Below, one piece after another: positions 50,493 to 57,571 of a stretch of 64,000 bases of DNA (position 1 is its first letter; each line of letters begins with the position of its first letter). The stretch covers positions 1 through 64,000 of the forward strand of contig WGUO01000008.1 of assembly GCA_014867205.1 (NCBI GenBank), in the 5' to 3' direction. Under the pieces are notes generated by a model that saw only the letters and a program-made list of their open reading frames with translations, was not told the DNA's origin and made no database searches. A program made the translations under genes and the position numbers. The stretch comes from Muribaculaceae bacterium. Its GTDB lineage: Bacteria; Bacteroidota; Bacteroidia; Bacteroidales; Muribaculaceae.

Positions 50493-51857
50493 ATGAATCA
50501 ATATAAATTCTCTCTTCATAATTATCGGGCCATCAGTTCAGCCGATATCAATATTGACGGATTGACTGTTATTGCCGGGCCGAATGGCTGTGGCAAGTCC
50601 ACAATATCAAGATGGCTATACGGGTATGTCAACTATGCCAACGACTTTGACAAATATCTCGACAGGATCCTTATCAGGAAACTGAACCGGATTATATCTT
50701 TATTCCATCGCGTGGCATCCTTTGTTGACGGTATTGATGAAGATTCTCTCAATCTGAATCGGTTCTCCCTTGATTATTTCCAGAACCTCCATAATAATCC
50801 CGATAACGACGAGAGAAGCAAATATGACGTCCTGTCAGTAGCCTTCATGGCCAAATTCCGGTCATTCGGGCAATCTCTGAATAAAAAATATGATAGCAAG
50901 TCTAAAAACTTAGGATACTATAAGTGGATAGTCAAAGCCATATGGACTAACATTAATGATGTGCTTGACATTAAATCCTCAGGAAAGGAACCGGACACTA
51001 TTTCAGGCGTCCTGGATTATACCGAATCTATACTGGATACCAGACTGAAAGAGTATATCAACGATAATATCGATAAAAAATCGAGGCGCAGCCTCAATGA
51101 CCTGATACGCTATATCAAGACCTCCCCGGATTATTCCGGAGAGTCCCCGACAGCACTGCAATTCCGAGAGAATGGCTTCAATCTGATCTCTGACAACAGA
51201 TTCACTCCACCCATAGGCTTAGAGAACTGCATATATGTCGACACCCCGATGGCACTCTCCAATTACAGCAGGGAAGGCCGTAGCATCTGGAACGCACTGA
51301 ATCAGGCCATGTATACACCACTGCGCGAGATGCCCCAATCGGCACGCAAGACTGTCGCGAGACTGCGCAGCATTCTTGGTGGTAACGTAAGCGTGCGTGT
51401 CGATGAGATAAGTCATGAGTCGACATTACGTTACATCAGGAAAGAGGATGCCCTCAACATACCGATTGACGAGGCAGCCACAGGCATGAAGTCGTTCGCC
51501 TACCTGCTGCGCCTTGTGGAGAACGGCTATCTGTCAGAGAATTCCCTGCTGCTGATTGACGAGCCGGAGGCACATCTGCATCCGCAATGGATTGTCGAGT
51601 TTGCGCGAGTCCTTGTGCTGCTGCAAAAGGAAGTCGGAACCAAGATAATGATAGCAAGCCATAACCCGGACATGATTGCCGCGATACATTCTATTTCGAT
51701 TGCGGAAGGCATAGGAGAAAGGACACATTTCTATCAGGCTGAGGAAAAGGCAGAATCCCTACAGTATAGTTTCCGTCATCTCGGCAATGAGATCAACGAG
51801 ATATTCCGATCGTTCAATATTGCACTGGAACGTATCAAGGACTATGGCACCCGATAA
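50493..51857 (+). CDS. AAA/SMC-like ATPase of an OLD-type, possible defence, pair
   Basis: A 454-residue ATP-binding protein. It opens YKFSLHNYRAISSADINIDG, the RecF/OLD-type start, then Walker A VIAGPNGCGKSTISRWL at about 27-43. A helical, charged middle (60-280) lacks a long SMC coiled coil. The ABC-type signature region is IDEAATGMKSFAYLLRLVENG near 328. Walker B is NSLLLIDEPEAHLHPQWIVE near 350, with IASHNPDMIAA near 388. No TOPRIM domain follows, unlike classic OLD nucleases. The last 14 nt overlap a second gene, so the two work as a unit. Such ATPase-plus-effector pairs are frequent among phage-defence systems; this pair is not one I can name. Confidence 0.85.
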   Translation: MNQYKFSLHNYRAISSADINIDGLTVIAGPNGCGKSTISRWLYGYVNYANDFDKYLDRILIRKLNRIISLFHRVASFVDGIDEDSLNLNRFSLDYFQNLHNNPDNDERSKYDVLSVAFMAKFRSFGQSLNKKYDSKSKNLGYYKWIVKAIWTNINDVLDIKSSGKEPDTISGVLDYTESILDTRLKEYINDNIDKKSRRSLNDLIRYIKTSPDYSGESPTALQFRENGFNLISDNRFTPPIGLENCIYVDTPMALSNYSREGRSIWNALNQAMYTPLREMPQSARKTVARLRSILGGNVSVRVDEISHESTLRYIRKEDALNIPIDEAATGMKSFAYLLRLVENGYLSENSLLLIDEPEAHLHPQWIVEFARVLVLLQKEVGTKIMIASHNPDMIAAIHSISIAEGIGERTHFYQAEEKAESLQYSFRHLGNEINEIFRSFNIALERIKDYGTR

Positions 51858-52656
51858 TTATATCCGGCATTATCCTGATGCTGTCATAAGCCATCCGTTG
51901 TCAAAACGGGGCTTCCTGAAGACTCTTGCGGAGATTTCAAAAAAAGACTATAAGCATCAGACATATTTTGCTAAAGAGAATATTCCGGCTCTTGACATTG
52001 ATGCCTACGAAGCCTCATTGCGAAAAGGGCACATGGAGCGAACAGCAGACGCGGTGATAGGAATATGCAGCATGTCGGGCGGCAAAATTCACTTTCCTCG
52101 TCTGATGATGATGGAACTCCGCATGGATTATGACAATGTGCGCAATCTGAGTACTACCAAACTTGTACAGAAGAAATCACATACATCCGACATATTGAAA
52201 GGGTGTGACAATTTATCTATCGACCCCAATTATTGTCTCATCTTCCGGGAAGGTTTTGACATGCAGGCGCATAACTGGCTTGAGCGCGAGAATAGAGGTA
52301 ATTCAATTACAGACTCATGGCTATGCCTCACAATCAAATCCTTTATTGACTATATCAATTTCTATGAGTCTGACAAGTTTAAGCCATGCGTCAGGACTCT
52401 TGAACTGGAGAAAGCCTTCCATGCAGCCGTGGACAGTAAGGATAACTCTAAAATCGAGAGGGCCTGGAACAGTATAAGGACATACATTTCAACCTGTTCA
52501 TTACAATATAAACTTAACGAGTGCGGTTATCTGGCCAACTCAGTAAAAGAGAAATTCTCCAAATACACGCCAGTTACAACCGACGAGGATGAGCAAATCA
52601 TTTACGAGATACTGGACGAGGACATAGAAAAGATCCTGAAGCGCCATCTCGGTTAG
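51844..52656 (+). CDS. Unknown partner of the AAA ATPase (possible nuclease-type effector)
   Basis: A 270-residue protein, start MAPDNYIRHYPDAVISHPLS at 51844, overlapping the ATPase gene by 14 nt. I do not recognise the family. The best-looking core is TADAVIGICSMSGGKIHFPR followed by LMMMELRMDYDNVRNLS: Asp69 and Glu91-Leu-Arg93 sit like the D...ExK of PD-(D/E)XK nucleases (the Lys is an Arg here), followed by a KKSHTSDILKG segment. The C-terminal half is helical and charged and ends with the acidic stretch TTDEDEQIIYEILDEDIEK. No membrane segment or signal. The context suggests an effector or sensor controlled by the ATPase. The nuclease idea is tentative. Confidence 0.75.
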   Translation: MAPDNYIRHYPDAVISHPLSKRGFLKTLAEISKKDYKHQTYFAKENIPALDIDAYEASLRKGHMERTADAVIGICSMSGGKIHFPRLMMMELRMDYDNVRNLSTTKLVQKKSHTSDILKGCDNLSIDPNYCLIFREGFDMQAHNWLERENRGNSITDSWLCLTIKSFIDYINFYESDKFKPCVRTLELEKAFHAAVDSKDNSKIERAWNSIRTYISTCSLQYKLNECGYLANSVKEKFSKYTPVTTDEDEQIIYEILDEDIEKILKRHLG

Positions 52657-52803
52657 CCTCCCTCTCTCCGCGTGAGTATTCCCGAGGTCTGGTTTTTCTG
52701 GTTATATCTCTGGTTCAACTCTGCTCCTCGGCTTCTCCGCGTGAGGTAACCCGCGACGGCACCGGACCTAATACCTAACACCTAAAATCTAACTACCTCT
52801 CAC
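52657..52803. repeat. Mixed repeat block: hairpin arms, CTGGTT tract, heptamers
   Basis: Right-arm pieces of the hairpin family lie at 52662-52676 (CTCTCTCCGCGTGAG) and 52719-52745 (ending TCTCCGCGTGAG). Between them is CTGGTTTTTCTGGTT (52688-52702). After them come the heptamer-type CCTAATACCTAACACCTAAA (about 52768-52787) and ATCTAAC, just before the next start codon. Three repeat families meet here. Confidence 0.85.
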
Positions 52804-53727
52804 ATGATCTCTGTTGTAATTCCGCTTTATAACAAGGAGAAGCAGGTCGGGCGGACGCTCTCGAGCGTCCTTGCCCAGACGTTTCAGTACTTCGAGGTCG
52901 TCATCGTCGATGACGGCTCGACCGACGGCTCCGCCGAGGTCGTCAAAAAATTTGACGATCCCCGCATCCGGCTGATCCGCCAGGCGAACGCCGGCGTCTC
53001 CGCCGCCCGCAACCGCGGCATCGACGCCGCCCGCTACGACTACATCGCCCTGCTCGACGCCGACGACCTCTGGGAACCGGAATACTTAGAAACACAGGTA
53101 AACCTGATAAAAGAATACTCGGAATGTGATGTGTTCGCAACCAATTATAAATTTATGGATGTGTATGGAAATTCTTTTCCGACTATCTTAAACAAACTAA
53201 AAATTAAAAGAGGTATTTTAGATAATTACTTTGAAGTTGCCACACACTCTCATCCTCCTATATGTTCCATATCAATTGTTGCTAAAAAGGAGACTTTTAA
53301 AGGAATAGGTGGATTTCCAACAAATATTAAGTCCGGAGAGGATTTGCTGACATGGGCAAGACTCGCATGTAGAAATAAAATCGCATATTCTACTGAGACA
53401 TTAGCTATTTATAATCTTGGAGAAGGATATGAATATGGTAATGAGCCGGTCAGAAGACAAGATAAGGGAGACCCTGTAGGTAAAGCTTTAAATAAACTAC
53501 TTATCGAAAATCCCGATATTCCATATTTGCGGAGATATATAGGACATTGGCATAAGATGCGGGCATCAGTTGCCATACGTTTTGGGGAAAGAAAGGAAAC
53601 TCTTCAGGAATGTTTTATTTCGTTGAAATATTACCCAACAAATACAAAAATTTTTCCATTTATAATTCTTTCTATCATACCTTCATTCATTCGAAAGCGC
53701 ATAATCGCATTCAAGAAACACTCATGA
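52804..53727 (+). CDS. Family 2 glycosyltransferase, apparently chimeric
   Basis: A 307-residue GT-A enzyme: ISVVIPLYNKEKQVGRTLSS, VVIVDDGSTDGSAEVVKKFD, AGVSAARNRGIDAARYDYIA and LLDADDLW in the first 95 residues. Up to about 53085 the DNA is GC-rich with host-like codons. After ETQVNLIKEYSECDVFATNY it becomes AT-rich to the end (for example NNYFEVATHSHPP coded by A/T-ending codons). The conserved donor-binding part thus seems native and the acceptor-determining part acquired. It starts just after a block of three repeat types. Confidence 0.9.
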   Translation: MISVVIPLYNKEKQVGRTLSSVLAQTFQYFEVVIVDDGSTDGSAEVVKKFDDPRIRLIRQANAGVSAARNRGIDAARYDYIALLDADDLWEPEYLETQVNLIKEYSECDVFATNYKFMDVYGNSFPTILNKLKIKRGILDNYFEVATHSHPPICSISIVAKKETFKGIGGFPTNIKSGEDLLTWARLACRNKIAYSTETLAIYNLGEGYEYGNEPVRRQDKGDPVGKALNKLLIENPDIPYLRRYIGHWHKMRASVAIRFGERKETLQECFISLKYYPTNTKIFPFIILSIIPSFIRKRIIAFKKHS

Positions 53728-53730
53728 AAT

Positions 53731-54195
53731 ATGAAACGCCTCATTTTTTATATACTTAAATTTCTGTCATTCATATGCAGACCTCTTAATATCAATTTTT
53801 CTCAAAAATTATTGATACTCGCACATAAAACGGTAGGAGTAGTGTTTAAAGGTAAACCTGACTATATTGAAACAAATGCATATTTAGATGCTTCTGGAGG
53901 CTTGACCATAATGAATGATGTGGTTATCTCAACTAAAGTTATCATCCTCACTCATGACTGGTCATTTTTAAAGCGTAATGGAGGTGATAAAATTAATCCA
54001 GAAAAGTACAGTTCCATGGCATTCCAACCAGTAATAATTGGAGAAAGTTCCTTCATAGGCGCAGGTGCTATTATTCTACCGGGGAGTATTATCGGAAGCC
54101 ATTGCATAATTGGAGCAGGAACTGTGATCAAAGGCAAAATTGATGATAACCAAATTGCAATCGGCAACCCATGTAAGATTTTGTCCAAAACCTAA
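53731..54195 (+). CDS. Hexapeptide-repeat acyltransferase
   Basis: A 154-residue left-handed beta-helix enzyme. After a basic/hydrophobic lead come AYLDASGGLTIMNDVVISTK, a catalytic-type His in ILTHDWSFLKRN near 73, and the hexapeptide turns PVIIGESSFIGAGAIILPGS, IIGSHCIIGAGTVIKGKI and QIAIGNPCKILSKT. Close to maltose/galactoside O-acetyltransferase-like proteins of capsule loci. It lies 3 nt after the glycosyltransferase and 24 nt before a membrane acyltransferase, all AT-rich. It probably O-acetylates a sugar of the repeat unit. Confidence 0.88.
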   Translation: MKRLIFYILKFLSFICRPLNINFSQKLLILAHKTVGVVFKGKPDYIETNAYLDASGGLTIMNDVVISTKVIILTHDWSFLKRNGGDKINPEKYSSMAFQPVIIGESSFIGAGAIILPGSIIGSHCIIGAGTVIKGKIDDNQIAIGNPCKILSKT

Positions 54196-54219
54196 TCATT
54201 AAATTTTAATAAATATATT

Positions 54220-55329
54220 ATGCTAAATATTAGCAACTTACAAATCAAAATAAGGGGGTCAAAAACAAAACGCTTGATTGGATTAGATATCGTACGCACT
54301 CTTGCAATCATATGCGTAATTGGCGGACATTTCTTTAATATTTCTTCTAACACTGACTTCAATTCGTGGTCGTTTACCGGAGTCGGAATGTTTCTTTTAG
54401 GCATGCTACAGACATTCACGTATATTGGTGTACCATTGTTCCTGATGCTTACGGGCTACCTGAACATTAATAAGACTGAACCAACTCGAAAGTATTATCA
54501 TGGTATATGGCGGGTGCTAATTGCCTATCTTTTCTTCTCTGTGGTTGCTATCTGCTATCGGGAAGTTCTTCTCAACGAACATAAGAGCGTCTTACAATGG
54601 TGCCATGCCATCGCCTATTTTGGAGCAAATCCCTATGCCTGGTATATTGAATTATGGATAGGGCTATTTCTGTTAACGCCATTCCTCAATAAGATGTGGC
54701 ATGCGATTGAATCAAAACGGCATAGACAGATTCTGTTGGCAACTCTCTTTATCTGTTCATCTGTGCCAGATTTTACAAATAGATATGGTTATCAATTAAT
54801 GCCTGGTTACTGGGTTGATGCTGCTTATCCCATACTATGTTTCTTTTTAGGATGCTATTTCCGTACTTATAAACCATCTTATAGGCCACATAGACTTTTG
54901 CTTATAATCCTTGCGTTATGTCTGTTTAATCCAGTTGGGAGCCTAATTCTGGCACCGGGACAGCCTATGCTTCATTTGCAAGGTGATCCGAAAGGTGTAA
55001 TCTCTATGCCTATCGCTGTGTGTACTTTCCTTTTGCTTTATCAGGCTGACTTAAAAGGACAGGGTGTTCGCGCATTAATGACTAAGATTTCTCTGCTTTC
55101 TCTGGATATGTATTTGGCGGCCTGGATAGTTGACCAGATTGTATACCCTTTGTTTAAGGAGCGGTTTGGCGAAGGTCCGGACATGTTAGTACCGTTGTAT
55201 CCGGTTATTGTGGCGACATTAGTTGCCGGATGCTGTGCGGTAGCTTACGCCAAGGATGTGCTGTTCAAAGGAATGACATCCGTATGGAAAGGTCTTACGC
55301 AAAGGAAGAGAGAACTCGCCGATAGTTAA
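54220..55329 (+). CDS. Membrane acyltransferase (acyltransferase-3 family)
   Basis: A 369-residue membrane protein with about 10 helices. It opens KRLIGLDIVRTLAIICVIGG with the catalytic-type His in GGHFFNISSNTDF, and VPLFLMLTGYLNINKTEPT near 83, the standard acyltransferase-3 motifs. AWYIELWIGLFLLTPFLNKMW near 145 is also conserved. It acts at the membrane to O-acylate glycan units. Third such gene in the window besides 27021-28268 and the broken 31564-32624. Confidence 0.9.
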   Translation: MLNISNLQIKIRGSKTKRLIGLDIVRTLAIICVIGGHFFNISSNTDFNSWSFTGVGMFLLGMLQTFTYIGVPLFLMLTGYLNINKTEPTRKYYHGIWRVLIAYLFFSVVAICYREVLLNEHKSVLQWCHAIAYFGANPYAWYIELWIGLFLLTPFLNKMWHAIESKRHRQILLATLFICSSVPDFTNRYGYQLMPGYWVDAAYPILCFFLGCYFRTYKPSYRPHRLLLIILALCLFNPVGSLILAPGQPMLHLQGDPKGVISMPIAVCTFLLLYQADLKGQGVRALMTKISLLSLDMYLAAWIVDQIVYPLFKERFGEGPDMLVPLYPVIVATLVAGCCAVAYAKDVLFKGMTSVWKGLTQRKRELADS

Positions 55330-55445
55330 AACCATTGGAGTTAAACCAGAATAAACAAGAAAAACAAGCATACGAATCATATTCATGATCTATTTTTCTG
55401 AATTATTTCTTCTGGTTTGCAAAGTCTATTCACAAAACAACAATA
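55330..55445. repeat. Short CTGGTT/AACCAG-type tract
   Basis: Holds TTAAACCAGAATAAACAAGA and, facing it, TTATTTCTTCTGGTTTGC, a weak inverted pair of the repeat type seen at 50127-50400. No gene. Confidence 0.5.
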
Positions 55446-57209
55446 ATGAATTTAAATCAAATACAAAACCCGAGATTAGACGGACAGAGAAATTATGACG
55501 GATATCCGCTACGTCTGATTGCGTATATCAGCCTTACATTAGTGTTATATTCTACCTTTGAGATATTTAACGCGTCTCTTAATTATATTCGACTTGATTA
55601 TCCGACAATGCATCTTCGGCGTCTTGCAGATGCATTGTTACTGTCTCTGCCAGTCTGGTTTTTCACCAAAAACTGGATTATCTTTCTGTGGATCGGACTG
55701 ATTGAACTAAACCTTAATGCCAATCTTATATATTATGGCTATTATAGTTCTTTGATTCCTATTTCATCTTTTAGATTAGTCAGTCAGGTCTTTGAATTGG
55801 GTGACAGTATATTAGTCGGTATTGGTTGGGCAAATCTCGCACTGATTATTCTTCCGTTACTCTGGTGTGTGTGGTATGGAGTTTGTAAAATTGGCAAAAA
55901 AACAAATTATAAGGCACATCAAGATAGGAAACGAACTCTTATCTCTGCCTGTTGCTCTTTTTGCATCGGTATTGGAATCATTCTTCCATCCTACTTAATT
56001 GGTAATCCAGATGATTATTCTCGTCCAAAAGGATTATTTAGAAATGAGCCCCTAAGAGCTTTCCAACAATTTGGATGGATTAATTACTGGATATATCAGT
56101 TCTCCAATCTACAAGGCGTGTCAAAAGATGAATCTAATTTTGCCCACAGAGAGTTAAGTCAGTTGCAAAATGAGTGGAAAACAATCAAACCTCTGACTTC
56201 TCATCAAAATAAGAATCTGATATTAATTCTTGTTGAGTCACTTGGCAGTTGGCCGATAGGGCTTGAGGTGAACGGAGAGAAAGTGACTCCCCGACTTGAT
56301 CAACTCATAGCAGACACTACATCTGTCTATATTCAGAAGATGTTGCCTCAGGTTAAGCACGGTAGGTCTTCTGATGCCTATTTAATGATAAATACCGGTC
56401 TTTTACCCATAAATGAGGGAGCGGCATCTTGCCTTTATGCAACAAATGATTATCCTTCTTTGCCAAAAGCCCTAAAAGCCAAAGGATATAGGTCCTTTTC
56501 CTTTATATGCGGCGAAAAGGAGTATTGGAACCAAGAGACATCTTCAAAATCTTATGGCTTCGAGAGAGTCTACGATAAACTTGACGGTGGTGAGTCGGAT
56601 TTAGCTGATGGCAACCTATTCTCTAAAGGATTTCCGATAGTCAAAAGTTTTAAGGAACCGTTTTATGCCCAATTAGTGACAATGTCCGGACATGACCCTG
56701 TTAGAAATAAACTCAAGAGTAAGTTCCATAACATGGATTTTGCCACAGATGAGGCCCGCAATATTGTGGCTATCGTAAATTATACTGATTCCTGCATCGG
56801 TGCCTTTATCGACAATTTAAAGAAATGTGGAATTTATGACCGGTCTATCATCGTGATAACAGGTGATCATGATGGCGTAGGCCGCGATAAGTTTGATGGG
56901 CGTAAGAAAACGGAACTTACTGACAGGTATATACCATTTCTTATTGTTAATGTTCCCAAGGGACTAAATGCTGACACGACTCTTATCTCTGCACAATCGG
57001 ATATTTTCCCGAGTCTGCTCGATGTTATGGGAATTGAGGACAACAAATGGCGCGGGCTTGGTGAAAGTATATTCCGACCTCGCGAGGATGGTGCAATTTA
57101 CCGCGATATGGAGCAAATCGGCAGCATGTCGGGCGAAACGGCTGAACGCCGCAGGCAGATGTGGAAACTGTCTGATATCCTGATCCGAATGGGATGGTTT
57201 GGCGACTGA
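55446..57209 (+). CDS. LtaS-like phosphoglycerol transferase/sulfatase-fold membrane enzyme
   Basis: A 587-residue protein with five helices in the first 190 residues, then an extracytoplasmic alkaline-phosphatase-fold domain. The metal site begins NLILILVESLGSWPIGLEVN near 260 (Glu ligand). The nucleophile region is QVKHGRSSDAYLMINTGLLP near 300, with Ser/Ser where lipoteichoic acid synthases have Thr. The distal Asp-His ligands are in IIVITGDHDGVGRDKFDG near 475. Relatives transfer glycerol phosphate (LtaS, MdoB) or phosphoethanolamine. With a CDP-glycerol module in the same locus, a glycerol-phosphate modification is likely; the donor is not proven. Confidence 0.85.
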   Translation: MNLNQIQNPRLDGQRNYDGYPLRLIAYISLTLVLYSTFEIFNASLNYIRLDYPTMHLRRLADALLLSLPVWFFTKNWIIFLWIGLIELNLNANLIYYGYYSSLIPISSFRLVSQVFELGDSILVGIGWANLALIILPLLWCVWYGVCKIGKKTNYKAHQDRKRTLISACCSFCIGIGIILPSYLIGNPDDYSRPKGLFRNEPLRAFQQFGWINYWIYQFSNLQGVSKDESNFAHRELSQLQNEWKTIKPLTSHQNKNLILILVESLGSWPIGLEVNGEKVTPRLDQLIADTTSVYIQKMLPQVKHGRSSDAYLMINTGLLPINEGAASCLYATNDYPSLPKALKAKGYRSFSFICGEKEYWNQETSSKSYGFERVYDKLDGGESDLADGNLFSKGFPIVKSFKEPFYAQLVTMSGHDPVRNKLKSKFHNMDFATDEARNIVAIVNYTDSCIGAFIDNLKKCGIYDRSIIVITGDHDGVGRDKFDGRKKTELTDRYIPFLIVNVPKGLNADTTLISAQSDIFPSLLDVMGIEDNKWRGLGESIFRPREDGAIYRDMEQIGSMSGETAERRRQMWKLSDILIRMGWFGD

Positions 57210-57567
57210 TAGAAGTATTCACTCTTATCTTGAAGTTGTGGGCGTCCTGATTATTTTTCCTTCGGGGAAATGGAATGAGAAGACTGAGTCAATCCTCAGA
57301 ATGGGTAGGACTCTGTCACAAACAGGTGTATCCGTGCTGTATGTGATTCCACCGGCAAAAGAACTGATTGACCATTTTAAGGAAGGTGAACAATTCACTA
57401 CCATAAACTTCTATCCATTATTCGGCTTCTGGACCTCTCAGATTCTTGTTCCACTCTTAACCGGAATAGATGAGGTTATTGTATTTAGAAGATGCCACCG
57501 ACGTATAGCAAGAAGAGCCATTCGGGCAGTGTCGCATCAAGTAACGCTCTCTCTTCAGCATATTTAG
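57199..57567 (+). CDS. Short glycosyltransferase-like fragment at a GC boundary
   Basis: An open frame of up to 122 codons with no good ATG at its head: TTG at 57199 overlaps the previous gene by 11 nt, GTG follows at 57235 or 57238, and the first ATG is at 57301. The product contains GVLIIFPSGKWNEKTESILR and GVSVLYVIPPAKELIDHF, resembling the N-terminal Rossmann half of a GT-B glycosyltransferase, and ends RRAIRAVSHQVTLSLQHI. It is AT-rich and stops 4 nt before a GC-rich GT4 gene. It is most likely the stump of a gene cut by the recombination that brought in, or kept, the next gene. It could also be a small intact protein. Confidence 0.45.
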   Translation: MATDRSIHSYLEVVGVLIIFPSGKWNEKTESILRMGRTLSQTGVSVLYVIPPAKELIDHFKEGEQFTTINFYPLFGFWTSQILVPLLTGIDEVIVFRRCHRRIARRAIRAVSHQVTLSLQHI

Positions 57568-57571
57568 AATC

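Noticed and set aside
50493..51857. Calling the ATPase pair PARIS, Septu or Gabija
   Set aside because: The partner shows no DUF4435/TOPRIM, HNH or UvrD-type motifs, and the ATPase has no C-terminal TOPRIM, so no named system is supported.
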